Shown: piece by piece, positions 1-10,810 of the stretch | Position numbering within the stretch: position 1 is the first letter of the stretch | How the letters are laid out: each line of letters starts with the position of its first letter | Assembly (NCBI GenBank): GCA_963995505.1 | Contig: OZ023182.1 | Location: forward strand, 12,206,707 to 12,270,706 | Length of the DNA: 64,000 nucleotides | Direction of reading: 5' to 3' | From: Hypericum androsaemum | Taxonomy: Eukaryota; Streptophyta; Magnoliopsida; Malpighiales; Hypericaceae | Translations under genes and position numbers: made by a program | The notes under the pieces: model-generated | The model's database searches: none | What the model was told of the DNA's origin: nothing | What the model saw: only the letters and a program-made list of their open reading frames with translations

Positions 1-1590
1 TTTTTTGAACATAAATATCCTCAAATATAATTAAAATAAACTTTTTTAAACAAATAAAGAAAAATATTGCAATAGTGAAAGAATAATTTTTTTCATTTAT
101 TTTTTCAGATTATTTTTTCACTCGATCGAATATTTTGAAACTATAAGGTAGTGAAGTATCAAAGCGCGTAACTACAGAGTACTAAAGTAGACTTATATAT
201 CAATAAATAATGGCAAAGTCTCTAAAGAGTTTAGTTGTATCGTCTCTCGTGTTCTATAATTTTAAAAATAATTTTTTCGTCTCCTATATTTAGTTTTATT
301 ATACTCTCATATCCTTGGTTATCATTATGAAAAATAACTTTTATATTATTACAAAAATAAAAAATTCATTAATTCTCTATCCAGTCTTCCACATCGGCAT
401 TGCGTCAGATACATCTATCCGGTGACAACGTCCCCGGTCCGGCACCACCGCCTTGATCCCGACGCTTGAGAGCCACTAGAGCGTGCTCCCTAGACGACTC
501 TCACTAGAAGTTGGCCCCAGCAACCACCACTAATTACTGCATCTTCGACTCACTTGGTGCCACCACTGAGTGTTGTTGATGACTGTAATACCGGCTGCAC
601 TTCTGTTGAAATTTTGTGGGTTCCATGAAGAAATCAGTCCATGCCAATATACGAGGAAACTAGTCCTTGAGAACCTATTTAAGATTTGACACCATGAAGC
701 TGTAAATCATTGTTATGCTATTTTTTAAGAAGTGTGGCGCGAAGCTTAATACTAATAGACATGGTTACACCTTCCCAAAAAAAGACATGGTTATAATATA
801 GAAAAATAAAAATGTAGACAACATACACCGAACAGAAAATAGATATCTAAGTGAAGACCACAGAGTGGCATGAGTGGAACCGAAGGGTAGACGTAAAACT
901 ACGAGAGCTAATGACTAATGCGAATAACTGCCGAGATAAGCAACGACTAATAACCATAAGATAACATCGAAGATGCAATCTAGTCGGCATTTGAATGCAT
1001 ACAAGATGCATGCAAATGAGAGCTACGGTCGATCAAGTTCAACCGAGACAACGCTATTCACCAGAATCAGCAAGAGAGGTATCGAGATCTGCTCGAATCT
1101 CAGATCAAGCCAAAGCTAATCCAAGCAAAGTAACCACTTTTCCTGTACTTTTGGAGATTCTGCTGCCATCTTTCCGGATGCATCAGTTTTCCTTCTCGTC
1201 TAAGCTTTGTTTCATAGCAAAGTAACCACTTTTCCTGTACTAAGGAGGGGCACCGAGCAATTAGCTGATTGAAAAAGGAGATGAAGTTTCCTCGTTGCGT
1301 TCAGGAAATCAAATTGATGAGTTCAAAGTTGCAGGGTGATAACAAAGAGGAATCTGCAAGTGTTGTAGAGGAAAAGAAAAGCCAATTCAAATTAATTGGC
1401 TTTTTTTTGTGTAATCTACTTCTTTATGTCTTTCCTGGAGTTGATTTGATGATGTCTAGGCATTTTTTGTGTAATCTGCAAGTGTTTTTCTTCTGTTTTC
1501 TCGATTGGGTTTGTCTTCTCTGGTTGCTGTTGGTTTTTACAGCTTTTAGTCTGGTGTGATGCTTTTGCATCTATCAGAATATTGAATGTG
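1..1590. other. AT-rich non-genic DNA
   Basis: I recognise no gene here. The stretch is AT-rich with a GC-richer patch near 380-560. Short open frames at 995-1225 and 1269-1559 have no domain I can name and no splice context, so I treat them as chance. The phrase gtaaccacttttcctgtact occurs twice (near 1129 and 1220), which indicates a small local duplication. Confidence 0.5.
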
Positions 1591-1594
1591 GTTA

Positions 1595-1817
1595 GATTTG
1601 TTATGATTAAATGGAAGACTCTGTTATGATTAAATGGCATGCTCGATTCAGTTGAAATGGCAGGCTCGTTTACGATAAAATGACATGCTCGGTTATGTTA
1701 AATGGCATGCCCAGTTACGTCAAATGGCATGTCTGGTTATGTTAAATGGCATGCCTGGTTACGTCAAATGGCATGCCCGGTTACAGCAAATGGCATGCCC
1801 GATTACGACCAAATGGT
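1595..1817. repeat. Minisatellite, unit about 24 bp
   Basis: About eight tandem degenerate units contain aaatggcatgcc, alternating with ggttatg or ggttacg. The units become more alike towards the right end. No coding role is apparent. Confidence 0.8.
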
Positions 1818-1889
1818 CAAACTAACCTTCTTTTATAAATTCTCAACAAAAAAAACTAACCTTCTTTTATGATGTTCAACTTCAAACCA

Positions 1890-2310
1890 ACTTGCTGCAA
1901 CCATACACAATAGGTCTGTGGATTTCCGTTTTATTTTCTCCTCGAAGTGGGAGGGTGAGCGGCATCCTTTGCATGGGATATCTCGAGGCTAGATTGTTAG
2001 GCGCTCAGTTCTCGAACTGTTATCTGACAATTGGGCCCCCAAGACTACCGACTTGTAGTTTCAGCTGGGATAGTGGTTAGGCGACGCTTCTCCAGCCTAT
2101 TGGTTGGGGACGTCACTCCGACTTCCTGACTTGTGGGGTCCAACAGAGTGCGACATAGAGTTTTCGGGATCTCCTCTGGTCTATTGATCAGGGGACCCCA
2201 CCCCTTTTGGACTGCCCAGGATGTGGGATCTGCGGGGATAGGTCGTAGGGTTTTTCTATGTTTTGTACACTTTTTATTTTATTTATGAAGTTTTATTTTT
2301 CTGCCAAAAA
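1890..2310 (+). mobile_element. Probable LINE 3' end remnant
   Basis: This GC-richer block ends in ttttgtacactttttatttt and tatgaagttttatttttctgcc-type sequence followed by an A-run. That matches the usual look of plant L1-type 3' tails, which resemble a terminal non-coding region. No reverse transcriptase remains. The call rests on the tail composition only. Confidence 0.45.
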
Positions 2311-3048
2311 AAATTCAAACCAACTTGATTGCTGAATCAAATATGTCTAGAGTTTTAAATATTTTAAAAATTTTATAATTTAAAAAGTTACGTAAAAGTT
2401 TATAAAGGTTTAAAAAAAATTATCTTAAAAAAATGCTAAAGGGCATATAGCCTAACGGTTCAAGATGTTGTCAAATTTAAGGAGGTTCAGGATTTAAACC
2501 CTGACGAATATTATAGTGTAAAAATTTACCTTTAAGAAAATTACATAGAAGTATTATATAAAGGTTACTTAATAAAAATCAGAACAGTAATCATAAATGG
2601 ACAAAAAAGGTTAAGTGACAATGGGTCAATTTTGTAAAAGATGAGTATCTCTTATCGTCTCCATAGATCCTCGTTAGAAGTGATAATGAGTAAAGTATGG
2701 TAAGGGTCCTTAGGATGTAAACTAAGACCCTAAATTTTGAAGTAGGACCGAGACCTTATCATAGATTTTGTGGTAAGGATCCGAATTCATATCCGTAGAG
2801 TTTTTAGGGTCTAAATCAAGATTATGTGTCCTACGCATAAATTCATTGACTTACAAAATAATCTTAACAAATGAGTGTAAACTATTTAAAAAAATACACT
2901 CAATTTACCGCTCAATGATATAAAATATTATTACTTAATTTTAAGTTGAGAAATGAATAATTTTGTCTTTTTTTCATTACTATTATCATGTAAAGCTTTA
3001 AGATTTACGAAAAAATAATATTATATATAATCTATATGAATCAAAATA
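2311..3048. other. Non-genic DNA with a tRNA-like patch
   Basis: AT-rich sequence without a recognisable gene. Near 2440-2510 a stretch reads like degenerate pol III A and B boxes (catatagcctaacggttcaa, then aggttcaggatttaaaccct about 35 bp later). This could be an old tRNA-derived SINE head, but no tail or target duplication was found. Confidence 0.35.
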
Positions 3049-4214
3049 GGGCAAATTACTCTCAGGTTCCTGAATTATAGTTTTATTACTCGCATGTCCC
3101 TGTATTTTAGAAATGGTGTATGAGGTCCCTACTTTTTAGAGAAATATTGATCCCGGGTCCCTGGCTGACGTCTGCACTCGATTTTTCATTTTTTGACATG
3201 GAAATGACATTTGTACCTCTACACACACAAAAAATTAAATCCCTCTCTCCTCTCTCTCTCCTCCCTCACGTCTCTGTCTCCTCTCCCTCTCTCCTTCTCC
3301 TCCATTTTATTCACAGAAAGCTCCAATCTTTCCATTTTCCAAACCAAAAACAACGAAAAAACTATGATAGGTTAATAATCAAACACCATAAATTTAATCC
3401 CTTTGAAAGGGAACCAAAGGAAGAGCAGGGGACATCGACCTGAATCCCTTTGACAGGGAATCAAAGGAAGAGCTCCTGGGCGGAGATTTCAGAAAGCGAC
3501 CGGATCCGTCCAAAGCTGAGGGTCCTGGAGATGTTTCGGTCATAGTGCAGCTCATTCTCGAACTTGGCTCGGGATGAGCGGGAGCAGAGGAGCACCAGAG
3601 CTACTAAATATTTCTGGAACAGAGACGCTCGCGAGAAGTTGAGCAACTTAGTGGCATTTTCGACCGGTCGGAGGATCGGGAGAGGAGGAGTTGGCGCATG
3701 GAGGGGACGAGATATGGGAGGGAGCTACGTTGTGTGAGATTCCGTTGGGGGGAAATGAAGAGATGGGATTTTTAATTATGGGCCATTCAAAATTGATTTT
3801 TACCATTAAGAATTTGTATGTACGATTAAATTATCTGGGTTTAAGATTAATTGGGTTTATGAAGTTTTCTTTCCTTCCCATCTGTAACATTTTTAAGTTA
3901 AAGATATGGTGGTTATGAGAGGTTGAAGAAGATGAAGATGGAGGAGAGAGGGGGAGAAGAGAGGGGAGAGACACGTGAGGAGGGGAGGAGAGAGTTGTGA
4001 GAGAAAGAGAGGAGAGAGGGACAATTTTTTTATTTTTTAATTGCAAGGGTACAAATGTCATTTCACGTGACAAAAAATGAAAAAAAGGTGCTGACGTAGC
4101 CAGGGACCCGAGACCAATATTTCTTAAAAAACAGGAACCTTATACACTATTTCTGAAACACAGGGACCTGCAAGTGATAAAATTATAATCCAGGGACCTG
4201 AGAATAATTTATCC
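3049..4214. mobile_element. Non-autonomous Mutator-like element with 9-bp target duplication
   Basis: Long terminal inverted repeats begin gggcaaattactctcagg on the left. On the right the reverse complement begins ggataaattattctcagg. They stay alignable inward for well over 150 bp, through gggtccctggctgacgt into CT-rich and GA-rich tracts. A perfect 9-bp direct duplication atcaaaata flanks the element (3040-3048 and 4215-4223), the hallmark of MULE insertion. No transposase is present. The interior (about 3,380-3,900) contains GC-richer sequence with a 61-codon minus-strand open frame at 3461-3646 that may be a captured host fragment I cannot identify. Confidence 0.9.
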
Positions 4215-4223
4215 ATCAAAATA

Positions 4224-4779
4224 TAATCTATTAAGATAAGGTCTCATTTATTGATTTATGGATAAGGTCGGGGTCTCATCTACATAGACCCTATCTAGAC
4301 TCAAACTCTCACTTTAAAAATTGATTCATACTCATACTATACTTTAGACTAAGATACCCTAAACCTATAGTATAGAATAAAGACAATGATCCACGAGGTC
4401 TAGATGTTTTTTCCATCCCTAAAGCTCGTAAAGCTCTTGCTTTTAATGCAATGGGAATTCGGGTTCCTATTATTGAATTAAGATATTTGAAAAAATATTT
4501 GATTTCATTTGTTTTTCTCAAGGTTTATTTGAGGCTCATTGTCGCAATTCTTGCTAGAATATGCAAGAGCTTTTAGTATTTTTAATAATATAATACGTTT
4601 GATTTATTAAGTTGTGAAAAGATTTATATGGATTTCGTTTTTAACAATCAAACTAACGACAAAACAATTCATGGCAGTTTATGAAATGAAAATACGTACT
4701 TAATTACATATTGCTAAACCACCTTATAATCATGATATATGTATTTTCCAGAATTACGAGGAAGATGGGTACACAAAAA
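4224..4779. other. Non-genic DNA
   Basis: No gene recognised. The plus strand at about 4,390-4,520 has a short codon-like stretch (reading NDPRGLDVF, then FNAMGIRVP) that may be a decayed coding fragment. I cannot assign it to a family. Confidence 0.3.
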
Positions 4780-5395
4780 CTAGCAATTGTTTTGCCAACA
4801 AAAGAGTTGCAAATATAATAGATTATGAGTTTCTTTAGTTCCGCTTCTCAATATTGTTTTTTAATAACCAGAATTTTATTTATTCAATAATAAATCTAAA
4901 AATAGCAAATAATTACATTTATTATTCGCTATATTTGTAATATTTGTTATATCTCTATGTGCTTGTTAGCACATGACTCTAAATAATCAAAAGTTAATAA
5001 CCTATCAACGGTAATTAAATATGAATTATCTTAAAAATTAACCCTTCAACTAGCACAGGTGACTGTATGTCGCAACTCTCTTAAGATCATTGTCACGTCA
5101 CCTTCTCAGTCAACTCCAAGTCTCGTAACCAGCATACATTATTTGAAATGAATGGTGTTTCCTTATTTTCCATGATAACCTCATAGTTCGAGAAGATGTT
5201 CTCAATTGTACACTTTTCATCATTGTTATAACCTTATTGTCTTGTAGGTTTAAAAATTAATTTGTTCTTTCCATTATTTTCACTTGTAGATTGAGATACT
5301 CTGTTCTTAGGAAATTACAAGATTGATAAAGCAAGACATTCTCATGTATATGAATGAGTACATAAATAAATTCTTAAAATTTGAATGGATGTATT
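4780..5395. repeat. Orphan copy of the transporter 3'-flanking block
   Basis: About 600 bp matches the sequence at 10,200-10,800, which lies just downstream of transporter A. It also matches more weakly the flank of transporter D near 54,860-55,080. Shared landmarks include gagttgca.atgtaatagatta, the segment ctcagtcaactccaagt, and ttgtaggtttaaa. No transporter exon accompanies this copy, so it looks like the relic of a further lost gene copy or a local duplication of the flank. Confidence 0.75.
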
Positions 5396-6152
5396 ATTAA
5401 ATTAAGGAAAGAAAGCTAGGTTGGTCACTTCTAATAATAAAGTAATGATCCCAGACCGAAAAAAGCGAAATAAATTACTGAGCAAATCTTCAAGATACCA
5501 CTAACGCTAAAAGTGTCATTTAATTAAGCAAGTCTTTGTGTTTTAACATTTATTTTTTGCAAAAATTAGGACAAGAATTGAGCACTATAATATTCTAAAA
5601 AATATTAGTTATTATGATAGAAAAGTTATTAAATTTTAATACCGATCCTAAATCGGGACAAATTTTTTTTTATCAATTTAGAAGAGTTACCACTTTAAAT
5701 GATATTACAGTATAGAAGTTTTACTTAATCTCAAAAGTACTCATTCATTTAAAATAGTATATTAAAAACGTTATTACATATATGTATTAACCAAACAAAT
5801 GATGCATTGGGTCGCTTAGCCCCTGGTGTTATATTTTACAACTTAGATGCTACCCGCTCTGGATGTATATTAGGAACCATTTTATTTTTACGGCAAGCTC
5901 AATAATTTACACTAGTTAGCATTGGTATTGGTAATTAAATTACGAGAAAAGGGAGGGCTCACCTCTTTCCAGTGAAGCCATAGCACAAGCCGATGCCAGA
6001 AAAGGGATCGTAGCTTGTGATGAAAAAGGCCCAAAACAAGGCATTTTCTAGGTGACAATACTCAGTTTTGAGCATTTTCTCGTTATTTTAAACGTTCATA
6101 TTTGGGTTTTTTTTTTGTTCGGACCTCGGACAGAAAAAACATGTCCCGAAGG
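5396..6152. other. Non-genic DNA
   Basis: AT-rich with no supported gene. The minus strand around 5,955-6,045 has a short open stretch (reading FFITSYDPFSGIGLCYGF) that may be a decayed exon of unknown origin. Confidence 0.35.
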
Positions 6153-6160
6153 CCCTATTC

Positions 6161-7417
6161 TAGACCTGACCACGGTTCGAATTTGGACGAATTCGAATCG
6201 AATTTATTCGAATTCGAATTCATCAAAACATTAAACCGTATTCAATTCTTCACAAGACGAATCGAATACGAATTACGAATTTTCGAATTAGAATCGAATT
6301 AGAATCGAATTATAATCGAATTATAATCGAATTCGAATTAATTCCAACGATGTTGAACATCTTGTGGAAAATGTTTTGGTTTCATGTTGTTTAATTTGCA
6401 AAAAAATTTATAATCTTTTAGCAATTTTGGGCGAGCCCATAATAAATTAAGTGCTTGTTTAATTGGTCCTAATGTAGAGTCTAAAACTTTAATTCCATAT
6501 TGGGTACAAAGATTAAATATATGACATGCACATCTAATATGAAAAAATTTTCTTCCGAATCGTGTACAAAAAATTTCTAAATCTTTAACCATAACATTAT
6601 TAGAACTTGCATTATCTAGAAAAATTGAAAATATTTTTTGAACTAGATTATATTCTTGTAAAATAATATGCAATATTTTATAACAATTATTCCCACTATG
6701 ACTATCATCAAAAACTCTATATGCAATTATTCTTTTTTGTATATTCCATTCATTATCAATCCAATGACATGTAACACCAAAATATGAATGTGTTTGCCAA
6801 TAATCACTCCATATATCATAATAAGAGAAGTAGCTCCAATTAGTAAACTTGAGGGAGAATTTATATAGCTCAAATTTTCAATAAGAGAAGTAGAGAATTG
6901 AGATTGGAATGTGTAAAATTTGAAGAATAAGAGGTGGTATTTATAGAGTTGGGAAGAAATTCTGAATTTATAAAAAAAATTTTAAAAGTACCAACAGTAA
7001 AAAAACGGTAACCTAGGGATTAAAACGGTAACAAAAAAAATGGTAAGAAAAAAATGGTAATTTGCCCCTGAAATTTAAATTCCCCCCCTTTTTTTAATTC
7101 CCTCCCCCCTTTTTTAAAAAATCCCCCCCCCCCCCCCCCCCGGAATTATTCGAATTCCGTACGAATCGAATTCGAATTCGAATTTGATACGAATCGAATT
7201 CGAATTCGAATTTGATACGAATCGAATTCGAATTACGAATTCGAATTGAATTCGCCGGTTTGACGAATTACAAAAAACTTGAACCGTATTCAATTCTTAT
7301 CATGACGAATTCGAATCGAATTTTTTGACGAATCGAATTATTGTCGAATCGAATCAAATTTTTTACGAATCGAATCGAATCAAATCACGAATCGGATTCA
7401 ATTCATGGCCAGGTCTA
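6161..7417 (-). mobile_element. Complete-ended hAT transposon, internally decayed
   Basis: The ends read tagacctgaccacgg and, reverse complemented, tagacctggccatg. A perfect 8-bp target duplication ccctattc (6153-6160 and 7418-7425) flanks them, as expected for the hAT superfamily. Both subterminal regions are packed with degenerate TTCGAATTCGAA motifs, plausible transposase binding sites. The interior holds a transposase fragment and a C homopolymer near 7,123-7,141. It is the full-length reference for the two broken hAT pieces at 16,525 and 43,604. Confidence 0.93.
6338..6820 (-). pseudogene. hAT transposase fragment (Ac/BED-finger type)
   Basis: This is the central catalytic part of a hAT transposase, which cuts and rejoins the element DNA in the nucleus. 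Read on the minus strand it begins with DIWSDYW, then YFGVTCHWID and W.IQKRIIAY. The open part at 6338-6673 carries LDNASSNN (the catalytic aspartate region), the CACHIFNL motif with its conserved cysteine and histidine, and ends in RWN. The N-terminal BED zinc finger and the C-terminal dimerisation domain are absent. Only about 160 residues remain of the usual 600-700. It lies inside the hAT element at 6,161-7,417 and cannot encode an active enzyme. Confidence 0.88.
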
Positions 7418-7425
7418 CCCTATTC

Positions 7426-8737
7426 TCAGTAATATCAGTTCTACCGACCCCTCAGACTCGGGATAAGAAGGGGTACAATAAAAATCTGACATATTTCACG
7501 GATTCACGTGGGATGGGTACTTTTTTTTTGTTTCTTGCAAGTTGCTTAATATAATAAAATATGTTACATGTAAGAAAAATGTCATGTCCAACTTGCAGTT
7601 CGACCAATCAGTCCGATCAACTCGCAAGATGGAAAAATTTCCAGATTAATATTCAGGTCGTTTTTTAAAACTAAACATTTTTGAAAAAAATCCCAGAAAA
7701 GCTGGTTCTAAAATTTGTAACTTTGGGACAACAAAGTTGACGCAGTTACTATTAGAGTTATCAAAACCTTATTCCAGTAACAATTACGAGAAAGAAATTG
7801 TGAACACCGTCAATTTGACCACCAAAGGACTTCGTCGCCAACTGGTTGCATGTTTTCACCAAAGCAGATCTGCTCCATCCGTACGTCTTTGTTATAGTGA
7901 CCAGTGTTTGCGATAAATAAGAGAGGCATGGTGGTTTGCGGTCTCTTCATTTTTATCATTCTATTTTTTAGAAAGATGGGGCAAAGTCTATATTAAAAAA
8001 TAAACTATTTATAATACAGAAAAAAGAATACATACACAACATACGATATACGAAGACCAATCTGAATAGAGCAGAAAAACATAGGTAAAAACAAATGATA
8101 GATGAGAGGCTAGGAGCCAACGTCAATTTGAGACGTTTCTCGCTTGTTCACTCAAGGACGAAGTCCTTTGGTGCACATTCATTCAACAATTTCAGTTTAG
8201 TCCCAAACCATTTTTATTCATTTCACGCAAGGACGGCAGAAGCCTATTCTTGAAGGACAGGTTCGGGTTCGGCCCAATTTTGACTTTTCAAACAAAAATA
8301 ACGAAAAACATTTCCATTTCAAGAATCGATCTAAAACCGGAACGATAACTTCTAATGGCTATGATATCAATGAAGCATTTCATGTAGCTAAAATCATAAA
8401 TACAGAAATTTAAAAGCTATGAAATAAAATACATATTGTAGTCTTTTCACAGAGAATAGATTGAGTAGGAACTAAATAAAATTTTTTACAATATTTTTCA
8501 CAAGATTCTTTCTTTGCCCGAGGTTGAGAGAGATTCTCCGGTGAAAAAAAACCTACGTTATTTTTCTTGTCTGTCTTTAGGCGTGTGATCAGTATTCTCT
8601 TTTCTGGGTTCAAATTTAGTGGGAACATGGGTAATCCCCACTGAAAGGGATAGGAACAATATTGGAAATATAATAATTAAAATAATTAAAAATATATCAG
8701 CAAAATAATACAAATTATGGAAATACAAGTCTGGAAA
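7426..8737. other. Non-genic DNA with a transporter-cluster flank block
   Basis: No gene is supported. At about 7,790-7,960 the sequence matches the block at 54,480-54,590, including gtgaccagtgt, gataaataagag and ctcttcat. It is therefore part of the downstream flank of transporter A. Later insertions, including the minisatellite and the captured fragments, separate it from the rest of that flank (10,200-10,800). Confidence 0.55.
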
Positions 8738-9110
8738 TATTGGTTTCCATTTTCTCGGATATTGGTTTTCATCTTCTATGCTATTGGTTTCATTCTACTA
8801 TGATATTGGTTTCATTCTACTATGATATTAGTTTCCATCTTCTATGTTATTGGTTTCATTCTACAATGATATTGGTTTCATTCTGCTATGATATTGGTTT
8901 CCATCTTTTCGGATATTGGTTTCATTCTTCTATGATATTGGTTTCATTCCACCGCGATATTGATTTTCATCTTCTCCAATATTGGTATCCCATTATAAGT
9001 GAAATTGTATACCATTTGAATGTATTGGTTTCATTTTTTTCGAATATTGGTATCATCGTTCTAGGATATTGGTATCGTTCTACTTTAATATTGGTGTCAT
9101 TCATCTAGGA
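8738..9110. repeat. Minisatellite, unit about 22 bp (tattggtttcattctactatga)
   Basis: About 16 tandem degenerate units run through this interval. The plus-strand frame 8740-9108 stays open because the unit lacks stops, and it would read as repeats of YWFHSTMILVSF. I interpret it as a non-coding repeat: there is no homology and the unit length drifts out of frame. Confidence 0.85.
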
Positions 9111-9233
9111 ACAACAATAGCAACAAAAATCCCGAAATAAATATTCATCAAACAATATCCAAATCCAACAACCAATTATATCCCTAAATCTTTAAGCTCA
9201 ACCTTTAAGCTTTTCTTCGAGCTACAGGTATCA

Positions 9234-9463
9234 ATGGAACCGACATGGCCGGAAATCCTAGGAAGCACCAACTGGAAGAACCTTCTGGACCCACTCAACA
9301 TCAACGTCAGGAAGCTCATCCTCCGCTGCGGCGACTTCTGCCAGGGAACCTACGACTCCTTCGACAACGACCGGAACTCCAAGTACTGCGGTACCTCCCG
9401 GTACGGCAAGACCAGGTTCTTCCACAAGGTCATGCTCGAAGACGCCAACAACTACGAGGTTCC
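9234..9463 (+). pseudogene. Captured N-terminal piece of a class II phospholipase A1
   Basis: Intact plant PLA1-II enzymes hydrolyse the sn-1 acyl chain of phospholipids. This fragment reads W.EILGS..W then LLDPLNINVRKLILRCGDFC, TYDSFDND and SKYCGTSRYGK, and ends near NNYEV at about residue 77. That is the typical start of the family, whose full length is around 400 residues with a GxSxG lipase motif that is absent here. After NYEV the frame runs into unrelated sequence and stops at 9512. The region is much GC-richer than its surroundings. It sits 46 bp before an aspartyl-protease start on the same strand, which suggests transposon-mediated capture of two gene starts. Confidence 0.85.
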
Positions 9464-9508
9464 CCCCTCTCGCTCCTTAATTAGAATCGAGCCAAACCGC
9501 TTCTACCA

Positions 9509-9781
9509 GTGACCACGATGATCGTACAGATAGAGCTGGTAGTAGCGGTTATGGTGTTGGTTTGGAGCGGTTCGTTGTGCGAGGGGCTGGGGACGTTCAG
9601 GTTTGACATCCACCACCAGTACTCCGACCCGGTGACGGGTGTTCTGACGGCGGAAGGCCTTGCAGAGAAGGGAACTCTCCCCTACTACGCCGCCATGGCC
9701 CAACGCGATCGCGTCTTCCGCCACCACCACCGCGACCTTCTCTCTTCGTCTTCCACTACTGTGTGGGGGGGGGGGGGGTAG
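9509..9781 (+). pseudogene. Captured N-terminal piece of an aspartyl protease
   Basis: The frame opens with a signal-peptide-like hydrophobic segment (IVQIELVVAVMVLVWSGSL, about residues 5-23). It continues FRFDIHHQYSDPV, then EKGTLPYYAAMAQRDRVFR. This is the usual N-terminus and propeptide of secreted plant A1-family aspartyl proteases. The catalytic DTG and DSG motifs lie far downstream in intact genes and are missing. The frame ends in a run of G at about 9,763-9,779. It follows the phospholipase fragment on the same strand, and no element ends were securely located. It is not expected to be functional. Confidence 0.8.
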
Positions 9782-10199
9782 GAGGGGGGAGGTGGGTTAT
9801 GGGATTATATAGAAAAAAGGTGAAACCCTAATGAGTATGTTTGGTAAAAACTCAAAAATACCCTCAACAGATTCTGGCCATCAGATCTGTAAAAAAAAGA
9901 TTTGACCAAATCTAAAGGCCCATATTTAGTCCATACCATGGGGATGATTTTTATGTAGTCCCCCTGATCCAAATCCCTCTTTTCTATTCCGGAGAGCAAG
10001 AATCCACCTGTTCTTTTTCTTTTTTAAGTTAATGTACGTGGCAAACTAACCCACCTCATCTCCTCGAAGACTTCCACTTTATGTGGGATGCATAATCAAG
10101 AAAAACTGAATTTCTAAATTATATGGGATAAGATTTGTTTGTATCCCAATAACCTCCAAATATTATCTTATTCATGGGTATAATTGAATTTCAACATTT
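9782..10199. other. Non-genic DNA
   Basis: No gene recognised. The sequence returns to AT-rich composition after the G-run near 9,765-9,790. It probably contains the right edge of whatever element carried the two captured gene starts, but no inverted repeat or target duplication was identified. Confidence 0.35.
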
Positions 10200-10810
10200 G
10201 AAATTCTAACAAGAAGAGTTGCATATGTAATAGATTATAAGTCTGCTTAGTTCCACTTCTCAATATTTTGTTTTTAATGACGAGAATTTTATTTATTTAA
10301 AAATAAATCACCAAAATAGCAAATAATTATACTTACTATTTGTTTCACATATATATGCTTGAGATAAATAATCAAAAGATAATAACCTATGAGTATTAAT
10401 TAGATAGGAAATATCTTAAAAGTTAACCCTTGAACTAGCACTGGTGACTATATCTCGCAACTCCCTTGAGATCATTTTCACGTCATCGTCTCAGTCAACT
10501 CCAAGTATCGTAATAATGAGAATGCATTCGTTGACTTGAATGGTGCCTCCTTTACTTTCCATGATGGTTTCATAGTTCGAGAAGATGATCTCAATTGTAT
10601 ACTTCTCACTATTTTTATAGTCTTATTATCTTGTAGGTTTAAAGAATAATATGTTCTTTCCATTATTTTCACTTCTAGATTTAGATACTCTGTTCTTATG
10701 AAATTACAAGATTGATAAATCAAGACATTCTCAAGTATATCTTTTTTTTAGAATACATTCTCATGTATATGAGTACATAAATAAATTATTAAAAGTTGAA
10801 TGGACATAAA
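10200..10810. repeat. 3'-flanking block of transporter A (copy of 4,780-5,395)
   Basis: This block lies immediately downstream of the stop codon of transporter A (10,866, minus strand). It matches the orphan block at 4,780-5,395 over about 600 bp. The equivalent, more diverged flank of transporter D is at 54,860-55,080. The block probably includes the 3' untranslated and polyadenylation region, since it directly follows the last exon. Confidence 0.75.
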
